Below, one piece after another: positions 34,498 to 43,484 of a stretch of 64,000 nt of DNA (positions are counted from its first letter, which is position 1; each line of letters begins with the position of its first letter). The position numbers were made by a program, and so were the translations under genes. Origin of the DNA: Thiobacillus denitrificans ATCC 25259 (GTDB lineage: Bacteria > Pseudomonadota > Gammaproteobacteria > Burkholderiales > Thiobacillaceae); contig NC_007404.1 in NCBI RefSeq assembly GCF_000012745.1, forward strand, positions 2,666,001-2,730,000, read 5' to 3'. Below the pieces are notes generated by a model. That model was not told the origin of the DNA. It searched no databases and was given only the letters and a program-made list of their open reading frames with translations.

Positions 34498-35290
34498 GGG
34501 AGTCCTCCGTTCGGTGAAAGCGTTGCAGGGCATCGAGCACGCCGGCCGCGCCCGGATGAGGGCTGCGGTAGACGTTGGTGTGCTGAGCGATGGCCGCGTC
34601 GAGCGCGGCCTCGCGGTTGCCGACGGCGACACCGGCAAGCCCGGTGTGGAACATCGACAAGTCGTTCAGGGTGTCACCGGCGACGAGCGTGCGCTCAGCG
34701 GGCAGGCCGAGCGCCGCCAGCGTGCGCAGCAGCGTCGGGCCTTTCTGCACGCCGCGCGGCAGCACGTCGAAGTAGAGGTTGTCGGAGATCAGCGCGTCGA
34801 AACCGAGCGCCTGGATCTCCGCCCGTGCGGCGAGCGCGTGCGCCGGATCCTTGAAGTAATACGAACAACGGCGGCCGCCCACGACCGGCTGCGCGCTGAG
34901 CCCCGGATGCCGCTGCATCACTTGTTGGATACGCGCCGCTGCGTCGGCCGGCCAGCCCGCGTCGAGCCAGCGCTCGAGATGCGGCAGCGGCGCGTAGCCG
35001 GGCCCACAGGCGACGCTGGTGCCAACGTCGCCGACCAGATGGTCCGGTTGAACAGGGAGTTCCTGCGCGAGGCCGCGCATGAAGTCGAGGCCGCGCCCGC
35101 TGACGAAGATGAGTGTGATTTCGCTGCGATGACGCGCGATCCATTCGTAGAGGGACGCGCGCTCGGCACGGCTGCCGCCGAGGAAGGTACCGTCGAGGTC
35201 GGTCGCGAGGATGGTCCGGCGCGGTGCGGCCGGACAGGGGGTGGCGGAAACGCCAGGGTCGGAAATGAAACCTTCGGTCGTATCGGTCAT
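34454..35290 (-). CDS. HAD-family sugar-phosphate phosphatase, probable glucosylglycerol-phosphate phosphatase
   Basis: The 278-residue protein is a type-IIB HAD phosphatase: motif I ILATDLDGTFL (nucleophile D31, acid D33), motif II FVSGRG, a Lys in PRGVQKGPTLL, and motif IV VAGDTLNDLSMF. It resembles sucrose-phosphate-phosphatase-like proteins; in Stenotrophomonas-type GgpPS such a domain is fused to the N terminus of GgpS, whereas here it is a separate gene directly upstream with a 44-base overlap. It most likely dephosphorylates the product of the adjacent synthase. AAGGAGACGC before the ATG supports the start. Confidence 0.8.
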   Translation of the reverse strand: MTDTTEGFISDPGVSATPCPAAPRRTILATDLDGTFLGGSRAERASLYEWIARHRSEITLIFVSGRGLDFMRGLAQELPVQPDHLVGDVGTSVACGPGYAPLPHLERWLDAGWPADAAARIQQVMQRHPGLSAQPVVGGRRCSYYFKDPAHALAARAEIQALGFDALISDNLYFDVLPRGVQKGPTLLRTLAALGLPAERTLVAGDTLNDLSMFHTGLAGVAVGNREAALDAAIAQHTNVYRSPHPGAAGVLDALQRFHRTEDSHGCIPGHRLSQATL

Positions 35291-35725
35291 GCGTCTCCTT
35301 GTCGGGGCGGCGATGCACTGCACGCTCGTTGTCAGAGTTGCCGATGACTGCGCACGCCGGGCGCGCGCGGCCGGCTGCAAAAAGCCGGCGACATCGTCGA
35401 AAGCCGTGGCAGGCACGCGGATGCCTCATGCGGGCATCGGGCCTGACGCGGCGGACGGAAAAACACGGGTGGGAAAAAACCAGCGGCGCGTTGTTGTGTA
35501 CTGCCAGGTGCGCCTGCCCGCGAAGCGAAAAAAAATCGGTGCAGGCGCATCGAAAACCGCGTCCTGCGCGCCCAAGTCTAAAACAGATCGACGCAGACGC
35601 CAAACCGCGCAGCGTCGTCCGGCCTTCTCCGGCGGCCCTTCCAAGCACGCACACCAGCCTCCGGCGTCTTGTCCGCGTGCGTTTATGCGCTAGGCTGAAA
35701 TCGGCACGGCAAAGGGGAAAACACG
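35291..35725. other. Intergenic region, 435 bp, no gene supported
   Basis: The spacer separates the divergent phosphatase and DUF2892 genes. Open frames on both strands have no ribosome sites or recognisable products. Several A-rich runs (GAAAAAAAATCGGTG, GGGAAAAAACC) break the GC-rich background and may include promoters for both neighbours. No tRNA, hairpin terminator or repeat was recognised. Confidence 0.5.
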
Positions 35726-35944
35726 ATGAAACGGAACATGGGAACGACCGACCGGATCATTCGCCTGATCGTGGTCGCGATCATCGCAATCCTGTATTTC
35801 ACGGGTGAGATCAGCGGGACGGCAGCGATCATTCTCGGCGTCATCGCGGTGGCTTTCCTCGTGACGAGCCTGATCGGCTGGTGCCCGAGCTACCTGCCCT
35901 TCGGCATTTCGACCAGCAAGTCGGACCACGACGCGCTACGCTAG
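35726..35944 (+). CDS. DUF2892-family small inner-membrane protein
   Basis: The 72-residue protein begins MKRNMGTTDRIIRLIVVAIIAIL and ends with SLIGWCPSYLPFGIST, matching the DUF2892/YgaP membrane-domain pattern of two helices with a Cys-Pro in the second loop. In YgaP this segment follows a rhodanese domain; here it stands alone. Function unknown; a link to sulfur transfer is suggested only by that relative. Confidence 0.85.
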   Translation: MKRNMGTTDRIIRLIVVAIIAILYFTGEISGTAAIILGVIAVAFLVTSLIGWCPSYLPFGISTSKSDHDALR

Positions 35945-36007
35945 GCGAGCGGAGATGCGAGGCCGACTTGCAGTCCTCCCGCGGCGCGCCACGCCGTTTG
36001 CGCACGC

Positions 36008-37009
36008 TTGAACGACTTCGTCGCGCGATATTTCCTTTTTCTCGCCGAGGCCGCGACGCTCGTGCTCGCGGTGACCGGCGCGATCGCCGCGCTGATCGCA
36101 GTAGCGCGGCGCAGAAGCGAAGACTGCGGCCGCCTCCGCGTCAGCGACGTCGGACGCCGGTTCGCGGCGGCCGGCGACGAAATCCGCAGCGCACGACTCG
36201 ACAAGCGCACCTACCGGCGCCCGCGCCGGACAGGCCGGCACCGCAGGACGCGGCCGGAAACGACGAAGGCGACGCCGTGCAGCTACCTCCTCGACTTCAA
36301 GGGCGACATCCGTGCGAGCGCGGTTGCCGCACTGCGCGAGGAGGTCAGCGCCGTTCTTGAAGTCGCCCAGCCCGGCGACGCGGTACTCGTCCGGCTCGAA
36401 AGCGGCGGCGGCCTCGTCAACCGTTACGGTCTCGGCGCCGCCCAGTTGCTGAGGATCCGCGACGCACAGCTGCCGCTTACCGTAATGGTCGACAGCGTCG
36501 CCGCAAGCGGCGGTTATCTGATGGCCGCCGTCGCCGACACGATCGTCGCCTCGCCTTTTGCGCTCGTCGGCTCGATTGGCGTCGTCGCGCAGACGCCCAA
36601 TTTCCATCGCTGGCTGCGGGCGCGCGACATCGACTGGGAGCAGTTCACCGCGGGGCAATACAAACGGACCGTGACGCTGTTCGGCGAGAACACCGAAACG
36701 GGCCGCGCCAAGCTGCGCGAGGAACTCGACGACATCCACGCGCTGTTCCGTGCGTTCGTGCAAGCGCGCCGCCCGCAGCTCGACGTCGACAAGGTCGCCA
36801 CCGGCGAGACCTGGCTCGGCAGCCGGGCGCTCGAACTCGGGCTCGTCGACGAAATCGCGACCAGCGACGAGCTCATTCGCGCGGCCTGCCGCCGCGGCAA
36901 GGTGCTGCACCTGAGCTTCCAGCGCAAAGCGCGGCTGACCGAGCGCGTCGGGCGCGCGGCCCAGACCATGTGGGACGGAATCTGGCAGCCACCCCAGCCG
37001 CTACGCTGA
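36008..37009 (+). CDS. SohB-like signal-peptide peptidase (S49 family)
   Basis: The 333-residue protein has an N-terminal membrane helix (about 8-33) and a ClpP-like S49 domain (about 95-300). The catalytic Ser is S167 in VDSVAASGGYLMA and the Lys K219 in QYKRTVTLFGENTE. SohB peptidases act on the periplasmic side and degrade signal peptides or misfolded proteins. The best start is a TTG at 36008; no ATG or GTG in frame gives a helix start. The linker between helix and peptidase (about 35-90) is basic and Arg-rich. It precedes a DedA-like gene. Confidence 0.88.
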   Translation: MNDFVARYFLFLAEAATLVLAVTGAIAALIAVARRRSEDCGRLRVSDVGRRFAAAGDEIRSARLDKRTYRRPRRTGRHRRTRPETTKATPCSYLLDFKGDIRASAVAALREEVSAVLEVAQPGDAVLVRLESGGGLVNRYGLGAAQLLRIRDAQLPLTVMVDSVAASGGYLMAAVADTIVASPFALVGSIGVVAQTPNFHRWLRARDIDWEQFTAGQYKRTVTLFGENTETGRAKLREELDDIHALFRAFVQARRPQLDVDKVATGETWLGSRALELGLVDEIATSDELIRAACRRGKVLHLSFQRKARLTERVGRAAQTMWDGIWQPPQPLR

Positions 37010-37080
37010 GCGGCAGCAGCCTGCTGCTTGTCTGCATTTGCGGCAACGGTGAAGATGGGCGAAACGCCCAGAGACTCGCC

Positions 37081-37782
37081 ATGAAACGCATTCCTGCACA
37101 CGGCTCGACGCCCTTTCGCGCATTCGCTTGGCTGTTGCTGCTCGTCGCGTCGATCGCGCTCGTCAGCTACGGGCTGCGGCGCGAGATCGTCGACGTCGTG
37201 GTGTGGATGGGGGCCACGATACGCGAAGCGCCGGCCTGGGGCGCTGCCCTGTTCTTTGTCGCGTCGGCGCTGTCGGTATTGCTGCTCTTCATCTCGAGCG
37301 TGCTGCTCGTTCCCTCGGCGATCCTCGCCTGGGGAAAATGGCCGACGTTTCTGATACTCGCGGGCGGCTGGATCTGCGGATGGCTCGCGACCTACGCCAT
37401 CGGTCGATTTTTTCGCGATCGCGCGTTCATCGAACGCAAACTCGACACCGAAGGGATCGGGCGCTCGCTCCTGCTCTCCGGAAAGCTGCCGTTTTCGCTG
37501 ACGCTGATCGTCATCAGCTCGCTGCCCGCCGAAATCGTCGGCTACGCCCTCGGCGCGCTACGCTACCCGTTCCGCGCCTTCCTGCTGGCCTTGGCGCTCG
37601 TCGAAATCCCGTTCGCGTTTCTGATCGTGTTCATCGGCGAGTCGTTCTTTTTCGACAACGCGGGCCTGTTGGCCGGCCTCCTGCTGCTGCTTCTCGGCGT
37701 CCTGACTTGGGAAGTCAGGAGCGCGCGCCGCCTGCGGCAAGCGTCGAGAGACGAGACCACCGGCCTTCGCCCGGGCGGATAA
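37081..37782 (+). CDS. TVP38/VTT-family membrane protein (DedA-like)
   Basis: The 233-residue protein has five to six hydrophobic helices and the VTT core: FISSVLLVPSAILAWGKWPTFLILAGGWICGWLATYAIGRFF and LTLIVISSLPAEIVGYALGALRYPFR. Family members are implicated in lipid flipping and membrane homeostasis. An ATG 111 bases upstream would overlap the sohB-like gene and adds no family similarity. Spacing to the previous gene is 71 bp. Confidence 0.83.
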   Translation: MKRIPAHGSTPFRAFAWLLLLVASIALVSYGLRREIVDVVVWMGATIREAPAWGAALFFVASALSVLLLFISSVLLVPSAILAWGKWPTFLILAGGWICGWLATYAIGRFFRDRAFIERKLDTEGIGRSLLLSGKLPFSLTLIVISSLPAEIVGYALGALRYPFRAFLLALALVEIPFAFLIVFIGESFFFDNAGLLAGLLLLLLGVLTWEVRSARRLRQASRDETTGLRPGG

Positions 37783-37906
37783 GCGGCACACAGGGGAAAC
37801 ACGGCAGACGGCTGCGCCCACCGTTGCGACAGAGGTGAGGGCAGCGCGGGTCGCGCAGCGCCTGCCTGCCGATGGCGCGAAGCCTCCGCAAACTCGCGCC
37901 CGGGTT

Positions 37907-38380
37907 TTACGCCGGGTCGGGAATGAAGCGCAGCGCCAGGCCGTTGTTGCAATAGCGCAGACCGGTCGGTTTCGGCCCGTCCTTTAACACGTGGCCGTGG
38001 TGGCCGCCGCAGCGCGCGCAATGGTATTCGGTGCGGGGCACGAACAGCTTGCGGTCGATCTCGGTTTCGACATGGCCCGGCAACACGTCGTAGAAGCTCG
38101 GCCAGCCGGTGCCGCTGTCGAACTTGAAACGCGACGGGAAGAGCGGAAGCGCGCACGCCGCGCAGACGAAGAGCCCGCTGCGCTTTTCGCGGTCGAGCGG
38201 GCTGCTGAACGGCGCTTCCGTGCCTTCCTCGCGCAGGATGTGGTACGCCGCCGGGGTGAGCCGCTTTTTCCACTCGGCGTCGCTGAGCACCAGTTTCTCG
38301 ACCCGCGGCGCCGCCGCGGCACGACTGCTCCATGCCAGCACGGCGCCGCCGGCCAGGATCAGGAAATTCCGCCTTTCCAT
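37907..38380 (-). CDS. msrB: Peptide methionine-(R)-sulfoxide reductase MsrB with Tat-like signal
   Basis: The protein has 157 residues from the ATG at 38380 (GGAG six bases upstream); an ATG two codons earlier is possible. It starts MERRNFLILAGGAVLAWSSRAAA, a short Tat-type signal. Zn-binding CxxC pairs are C73/C76 (FVCAACAL) and C121/C124 (YHCARCGGHHGH), and the catalytic Cys is C144 in RYCNNGLAL. It would repair methionine-R-sulfoxide in exported proteins. It follows msrA with six to twelve bases between, forming a repair pair. Confidence 0.93.
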   Translation of the reverse strand: MERRNFLILAGGAVLAWSSRAAAAPRVEKLVLSDAEWKKRLTPAAYHILREEGTEAPFSSPLDREKRSGLFVCAACALPLFPSRFKFDSGTGWPSFYDVLPGHVETEIDRKLFVPRTEYHCARCGGHHGHVLKDGPKPTGLRYCNNGLALRFIPDPA

Positions 38381-38392
38381 GTTCATCTCCGC

Positions 38393-39070
38393 TCAGTCGT
38401 CCTCGTAAAGCGTCGGGAAGCGCCGCTTGAGCTCGGCGATCTTGGGCAGGTCGTGAATGACGATGTACGGCTGCGTCGGATGCCGGACGAGGTAGTCCTG
38501 ATGATAGGCCTCGGCGTCGTAGAACGCGCGAAGCGGCACGAGCTCGGTCGCGAGCGGCCGCGAAAACGCGTCCGCCTTCTGCAACTGCGACACGTAGTGT
38601 TCGGCCACCCGGCGCTGCTCGGGCGTGGCGTAGAAGATCGCCGAACGGTACTGCCGCCCGATATCCGGGCCTTGCCGGTCGCGCTGGCTCGGGTCGTGCG
38701 CGACCGAGAAAAACACCTTCAGGAGCTGGCCGTAGCTGATGCGCGCCGGATCGTATTCGACCCGCACCGCCTCGGCGTGGCCGGTGTCACCGGAAGACAC
38801 GCGCTCGTAACGCGCCGTGCCGGCTTCGCCGCCGGAATAGCCCGATACCACGCGTTTGACGCCCTTGACGTGCTCGAACACGCCTTCGACGCCCCAGAAA
38901 CAACCGCCGGCGAGGACAGCCGTCGCCGTACCGCCGGTTTTCGCGAGCGGAATATCGACCGCGGGATCGGGCAAGGACGTGGCCCCCGCCGCGCCCGGCG
39001 CTGCCACCAGCGCGAACGCCGCCGCGGCGGCGACACGCCGGACAAGAACTGCGGCAATCGGACGTTTCAT
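38393..39070 (-). CDS. msrA: Exported peptide methionine-(S)-sulfoxide reductase MsrA
   Basis: The 225-residue protein has a signal peptide (about 1-30, ending APGAAGA) and the MsrA domain with the catalytic motif LAGGCFWGVEG (C57), GYSGGEAGTARYERVSSGDTGHAEAVRVEYDP and HDPSQRDRQGPDIGRQYRSAIFY. It reduces methionine-S-sulfoxide, here in the periplasm. The ATG at 39070 is chosen over a longer frame that covers the upstream gene. With msrB it forms an exported oxidative-repair pair. Confidence 0.94.
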   Translation of the reverse strand: MKRPIAAVLVRRVAAAAAFALVAAPGAAGATSLPDPAVDIPLAKTGGTATAVLAGGCFWGVEGVFEHVKGVKRVVSGYSGGEAGTARYERVSSGDTGHAEAVRVEYDPARISYGQLLKVFFSVAHDPSQRDRQGPDIGRQYRSAIFYATPEQRRVAEHYVSQLQKADAFSRPLATELVPLRAFYDAEAYHQDYLVRHPTQPYIVIHDLPKIAELKRRFPTLYEDD

Positions 39071-39099
39071 CGCACCTCTCCTGTATCGCGCGGCAGCCG

Positions 39100-39639
39100 C
39101 TACGCGCTGCGACGTGCCGCACACTGCATCACGGCCGCCGCGCTTCGCATCGCCGCGACGGCATCCTGTTTCGACATCGGCTCGCGCGTCTTGGTTTCTT
39201 CGCACCGCCACGCATGGCGCCCGGCGCGCCGTGGCCACGCTACGCGGGCGTCGCCTCGAGCAGCCGCCTCAGCGTTTGAAGATCGGCCTGCACCCAACGC
39301 GGCATCCTGCCTGAAGGCCGCGTCGCTCGTCCCCGCGCGCTGGATCAGCGTGAAAAGGACCTCGCTGCCCTCGCCGCTCGCGATGACGCGCATCGAATTG
39401 GTGATGCGTTCGCCCGAGGGCAGCGTCAAGGTGTGGTCGAGCACGCCCGGGCCGTTGTCGGGAACGAACGCGACGACGACGCGGCCGAGCGGCGTGCGCG
39501 CGACCCAGGTCGCGTCGACGCGCTCGATCGACTCGAAGAACGAAGGCACCCAGCGCGGCAGGTTTTCCGGATTGGAGGCGAAGGCATGGACGCGCTCGGG
39601 CGGCGCTGCGATGTGGACGGCAATGGTCTCGACGTTCAT
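39100..39639 (-). CDS. SRPBCC/polyketide-cyclase-like protein with apparent C-terminal frameshift
   Basis: The protein as read has 179 residues. The first ~115 residues (MNVETIAVHIAAPPERVHAFASNPENLPRWVPSF and on) fit the START-like SRPBCC fold. After AFRQDAA the reading frame departs into a basic, composition-biased tail. Removing one A from the AA pair at 39296-39297 restores AAWVQADLQTLRRLLEATPA and a stop at 39240-39242, the usual end of this family at about 132 residues. So this is either a recent +1 insertion or a sequence error. Function of the family member is unknown; ligand binding is likely. Confidence 0.7.
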   Translation of the reverse strand: MNVETIAVHIAAPPERVHAFASNPENLPRWVPSFFESIERVDATWVARTPLGRVVVAFVPDNGPGVLDHTLTLPSGERITNSMRVIASGEGSEVLFTLIQRAGTSDAAFRQDAALGAGRSSNAEAAARGDARVAWPRRAGRHAWRCEETKTREPMSKQDAVAAMRSAAAVMQCAARRSA

Positions 39640-39730
39640 GCGGTTTTCCTTGCAAAGGCTGGGTATTTTCCTGCGCCTCCGAACCATCGGCCTTTTTCGG
39701 CGCGCGGCGAGCGGGACACCTCGCGCGGAC

Positions 39731-42262
39731 TCACGGTGGGCGCGCCGCATCGGCCGCGGGCGCCCCGCTCGCCTCGACCCGATTGCGCCCCTTTTTCTTG
39801 GCGCGGTAGAGCGCCGCGTCTGCGGCGATCAGCAGTTGATCGAATTCGCCTTCGTGGGCCTGCACCGCCGCCACGCCGAGGCTGATCGTCACGCGGTCGC
39901 CGATCGGGGAGGTCGGATGCGGCAGCGCGAGCGCCTCGACGGCCTGCCGCAGGCGCTCGGCGATTTCGCGCGCAGCAGCCAGATCGCTCTCGGGCAGCAG
40001 AACGATGAATTCCTCGCCGCCGTAGCGGACGAGGATGTCGGCAGGCCTGTGCAGCGCGCCGCGCAACGTCTGCGACACGGTGCGCAGGCAGGCGTCGCCC
40101 TGCGCATGGCCGTAGTGGTCGTTGTAATCCTTGAAATGGTCGATGTCGACCATGACCGCGGCGATCGGCAGGCGCTGGCGCGCCTCGCGCATCCACTCGC
40201 GCCCGACGAAGCGCTCGAGAAAGCGGCGGTTGGCGACGCCGGTCAAAGGGTCGAGCAGCGTCAGTTCCTCGAGCGCCTCCTGCGCGCGCTTGAGGTCGTC
40301 GATGTCGCGCTCGACGACCAGCACGGACTCGACCTTGCCGGCGGGGCCGAACTCGGGCACCAGCCGTGTCTGGAAGATGCGCTCGCCGTTCAGCGAGGGG
40401 TTGCGTTGCTCGACGATCCTTTCCTCACCGCTTTCGAACACGGCGCGGAGCGTGGCCTCGCGCAAGCGCGCCTCTTCCGGCGACAGTTCGCGCTCGCCCG
40501 GGGTCTTGCCGATGAACCAGTCGCGCGGCCGGCCGGTGAGCCGCTCGATCGCCGGATTGACGTAACGCAGGCGCAGCGACGCGTCGACCCGCGCGATGAT
40601 GTCGGGCGAGCGCTCGACCAGGGCGGCGAATTCCTGCTCGCGGCGGTGGAGCGCCTCGGCCGAGCGGATGCGTTCGGTGATGTCGATGAGCGCGATCAGC
40701 GTCCCCTGGTAGCGGCCGCCCTCGTCGACGATCGGCGTCGCGGCGACGCGGGTCCAGATCGGTTCGCCGCTCTTGCAGCGGAATTCGAAGTCGTACTCGG
40801 CACGCGTCCCGGCCGCGCTGCGCAGGAGATTCCCGCGCATCGCCTCGACCTGCTCCGGGTCCATGAAGCTGAACACCGAACGCCCGAGCATTTCCGTCGC
40901 CGGGTAGCCGAGCAGTTCGGCAAGTCGCGCGTTGACGAAGGTCGTGTCGGCTTCGGTGTCGAGCAGCCACACGCCTTCGTAGAGGTTCTCGACCAGCGCT
41001 CGATACTTGCGCTCGCTCGCCTGCAGGGCCTCCTCGGCGCGCTTGCGTTCGGTGAGGTCGCGCGTGATCGCGAGCACGGTCTCGACGGCGCCGCTCGCAT
41101 CGAATTCCGGCACGATGCGCGCCTCGAGGTAGCGCTCGCCCTTCGGCGTCGGCACGACGGCTTCCGCGGCCAGCGGCTGCGCGGTCTCGAACACCATGGC
41201 GAGCGGGCGGTCGAGCGCGGCCGCGAGCGCTTCGGGAAGGCCGAGGTCGTGGTGGGTCTTGCCGATCAGCGTCTCGCGCGGGCGGTCCAGAATCGCCTCG
41301 ATCGCCGGGTTGACGTAGATCCGCCGCAGCTCGCGGTCGAAGCGGGAGATGATGTCGCTCGAATTCTCGGCGAGGCTGCGAAACGCTTGTTCGCGCTGGC
41401 GCGTTTCCTCCAGGCGCCGCCGTTCGGTGATTTCTTCCACGACGACGTTGATGCCGTACACCCGGCCGTCGGCCGACTTGAGCGGCCAGTACTGGCTGTT
41501 CCAGTGGCGCCAGACGCCCGGTTCCGTCTCGCCCCTGCCCTCGAGGTCGAGCACCGGTTCGCCGGTTTCGAGTACGCGGCGCAGCAGCGGTTCGACCCGA
41601 GCCGCGGTGTCCGGCAGCGTCTCGCGTATCGTCTTGCCGAGATGCTCCTCGACCGGCAGACGATCGAACTCGGCCAGGTGTTCATTGATGTGGACGTAGC
41701 GCAATTGCGTGTCGAGCACGCACAGGCCGACCGGCGCGGTGCGGTAGATCAATTCGAGCTCGGCCGCCTGCCGCCGATAGCGCGCCTCACTCTGGCGCAA
41801 TGCGTCGGCCCCGGCCTCGCGCTCGGTCACGTCGACCTGCGACAAAACGAGGGCGTCGACCTCGCCGTCCGCGTCGAGGACGGGCACCAGCGTCCAGTCC
41901 CAGTAGCTCACACCGCGCTCGGGCTGATCTGGAAAGATGAGCGCACGCGTGAAGGTCGTGGATGCGGGCTTGTTCTGGACGACGTCGTCGAAAACGAGGC
42001 GCGCATCCGAGGGGAACATCTCGAAGTGGTTGCGGCCGGCGAAGGCCTCGACGGGCTTGCCGCAACAGCGCGCGTAGGCGTCGTTGACGCGCAGGAAGTC
42101 GTAGTGACGGTCGAGCACGGCGAGCGGATTGGCGGCGTGGGTGAACACCGCTTCGGCAAGCGCGAGCCCCTGCGCACGCCCGCGACTCTCGGCCAGTTCT
42201 TGCCGACACAGGCTCAGCGCGCATTCCAGGGCGCGGACGGCGTCCACGGGCGGGGCAGTCAT
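39731..42262 (-). CDS. Multi-PAS diguanylate cyclase (GGDEF)
   Basis: The 843-residue cytoplasmic protein has a coiled start, four to five PAS/PAC units (about 30-665; the SEARYRRQAAELELIYRTAPVGLC, AFRSLAENSSDIISRFDRELRRIYVNP and LVERSPDIIARVDASLRLRYVNP segments are typical S-boxes) and a GGDEF domain with active-site YGGEEF at about 747-752. An RPAD sequence five residues before GGEEF fits the RxxD inhibitory site for c-di-GMP. There is no EAL domain and no membrane helix. It would make c-di-GMP in response to redox, light or ligand input. Its upstream spacer is AT-rich (ATTAAAGAATTTTTAAAG). Confidence 0.93.
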   Translation of the reverse strand: MTAPPVDAVRALECALSLCRQELAESRGRAQGLALAEAVFTHAANPLAVLDRHYDFLRVNDAYARCCGKPVEAFAGRNHFEMFPSDARLVFDDVVQNKPASTTFTRALIFPDQPERGVSYWDWTLVPVLDADGEVDALVLSQVDVTEREAGADALRQSEARYRRQAAELELIYRTAPVGLCVLDTQLRYVHINEHLAEFDRLPVEEHLGKTIRETLPDTAARVEPLLRRVLETGEPVLDLEGRGETEPGVWRHWNSQYWPLKSADGRVYGINVVVEEITERRRLEETRQREQAFRSLAENSSDIISRFDRELRRIYVNPAIEAILDRPRETLIGKTHHDLGLPEALAAALDRPLAMVFETAQPLAAEAVVPTPKGERYLEARIVPEFDASGAVETVLAITRDLTERKRAEEALQASERKYRALVENLYEGVWLLDTEADTTFVNARLAELLGYPATEMLGRSVFSFMDPEQVEAMRGNLLRSAAGTRAEYDFEFRCKSGEPIWTRVAATPIVDEGGRYQGTLIALIDITERIRSAEALHRREQEFAALVERSPDIIARVDASLRLRYVNPAIERLTGRPRDWFIGKTPGERELSPEEARLREATLRAVFESGEERIVEQRNPSLNGERIFQTRLVPEFGPAGKVESVLVVERDIDDLKRAQEALEELTLLDPLTGVANRRFLERFVGREWMREARQRLPIAAVMVDIDHFKDYNDHYGHAQGDACLRTVSQTLRGALHRPADILVRYGGEEFIVLLPESDLAAAREIAERLRQAVEALALPHPTSPIGDRVTISLGVAAVQAHEGEFDQLLIAADAALYRAKKKGRNRVEASGAPAADAARPP

Positions 42263-42417
42263 CGCATCCGTTGGAAAATTAAAGAATTTTTAAAGCGTAG
42301 ACCACGCGGCGACTCGGCGCTTGAACAAGACATCGCCCCACCCCGCGCGCGGGAATTCGGGCGCTCCGGCTGCCATGCCTGCTCGCACGGCGTGAAGCGG
42401 CCTCAGGGCGATCGACC

Positions 42418-42675
42418 TCACGATTTGCGGGGCGACCGAGGCAAGGCCACGATGCGCGCGAGCTGGAAGCGCGTGTGCTTGCCGGCTTTTTCCGATTTCT
42501 CGGTCAAGGCCTTCTGCACCAATGCCGCAAAGGCGACGAGGTCTTGCCGGGGGTACGCGTCCTGCACGCCGGCGTCCTGAAAGAACTCGGCGACCCAGCG
42601 GGCGTCGAGCTGGTCGCTCGCCGTCTCCTGCAGGTATTCTCGCGCGGCGGTTTCGACGTACTCGCTCAGTTTCAT
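42418..42675 (-). CDS. Conserved hypothetical protein, 85 aa
   Basis: The protein starts MKLSEYVETAAREYLQETASDQLDARWVAEFFQDAG and is mostly helical, soluble and basic at the C terminus (RIVALPRSPRKS). No family is recognised. The ATG at 42675 has AAGGAAG about nine bases upstream. It stands alone between the diguanylate-cyclase gene and a divergent NUDIX gene. Confidence 0.6.
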   Translation of the reverse strand: MKLSEYVETAAREYLQETASDQLDARWVAEFFQDAGVQDAYPRQDLVAFAALVQKALTEKSEKAGKHTRFQLARIVALPRSPRKS

Positions 42676-42948
42676 CGCGGCTTCCTTTTCTCGACGAAGC
42701 GGCCGGCCCCCTTGGGGAGGGTCCGTCCCCACCCTGATAGTGACCCGCCGGCCGGCTTGCCGTTCCACCCTTCGAACAGCGTATCCGGCCTGCGAGCTGG
42801 CGGCAGACGCATCGCGCGCTGTCTTATCATTCCGTCAGGGCCGCTCCAGCTGTCGGGCCAGCGTGGCCGGTGCGCGAGACGCACGTCGCGGCACGGTGCC
42901 GGTCGTTCCCGGCCGGTTTTTCAGTCCGATCAATTCCGGAGTTCAAAA

Positions 42949-43416
42949 ATCAGCGACACGAACCCGCCTCTGCCCGCCGCGCCAAAGCCGCGGACGCTTT
43001 CGGCCGGTGTCGTCGCCGTGCGCCGCGAGGCCGGCGGCTGGCGTCTGCTCGTGCTGCGTGCCTACCGCAACTGGGACTTCCCGAAGGGTGTCGTCGAAGC
43101 GGGCGAGCCGCCGCACGACGCGGCGATACGGGAGACCGCCGAGGAAACGGGGATCGACGATCTCGTCTTCGCCTGGGGCGACGACTTTCGCGAGACCGCA
43201 CCGTACGGCCAGGGCAAGATCGCCCGCTACTACCTCGCCGAAACGCAGCAGACGCAGATCACGCTTCCGGTTTCCCCCGAGCTCGGTCGGCCCGAGCACG
43301 ACGAGTGGCGCTGGGTCGATTTCGACACGGCGCAGGATCTACTGCCGCCGCGGCTGGCGCCGATCCTGACATGGGCACGCGAGCGGCTCGCAGCCGAGGA
43401 CGGCATCGCGCGCTGA
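42949..43416 (+). CDS. NUDIX hydrolase
   Basis: A protein of about 155 residues with the complete Nudix box GVVEAGEPPHDAAIRETAEETGI (G-X5-E-X7-RE-X2-EE-X-G). It hydrolyses nucleoside diphosphate-linked compounds; the nearest type is bis(5'-nucleosyl)-tetraphosphatase-like from NWDFPKG. No ATG, GTG or TTG precedes the domain in frame at a useful place. An ATC at 42949 with CCGGAG about ten bases before it is a possible rare start; the first canonical start (GTG at 43018) would cut into the first beta strand. Start therefore uncertain. It is convergent with cbbO of the form II module. Confidence 0.8.
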   Translation: MSDTNPPLPAAPKPRTLSAGVVAVRREAGGWRLLVLRAYRNWDFPKGVVEAGEPPHDAAIRETAEETGIDDLVFAWGDDFRETAPYGQGKIARYYLAETQQTQITLPVSPELGRPEHDEWRWVDFDTAQDLLPPRLAPILTWARERLAAEDGIAR

Positions 43417-43484
43417 GAGCGGACCGGCTGCTCCCGAGAGCCGGGCCTGTTTCGGTCCGGGCCCCCGGTCGACGCTGTCGATCG

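Noticed and set aside
37991..42580. Very long plus-strand open frame (about 1529 codons) antisense to msrB, msrA and the PAS-GGDEF gene
   Set aside because: It is a GC-rich shadow: Arg/Ala/Asp/Glu-rich, no domain, and it covers several convincing genes on the other strand.
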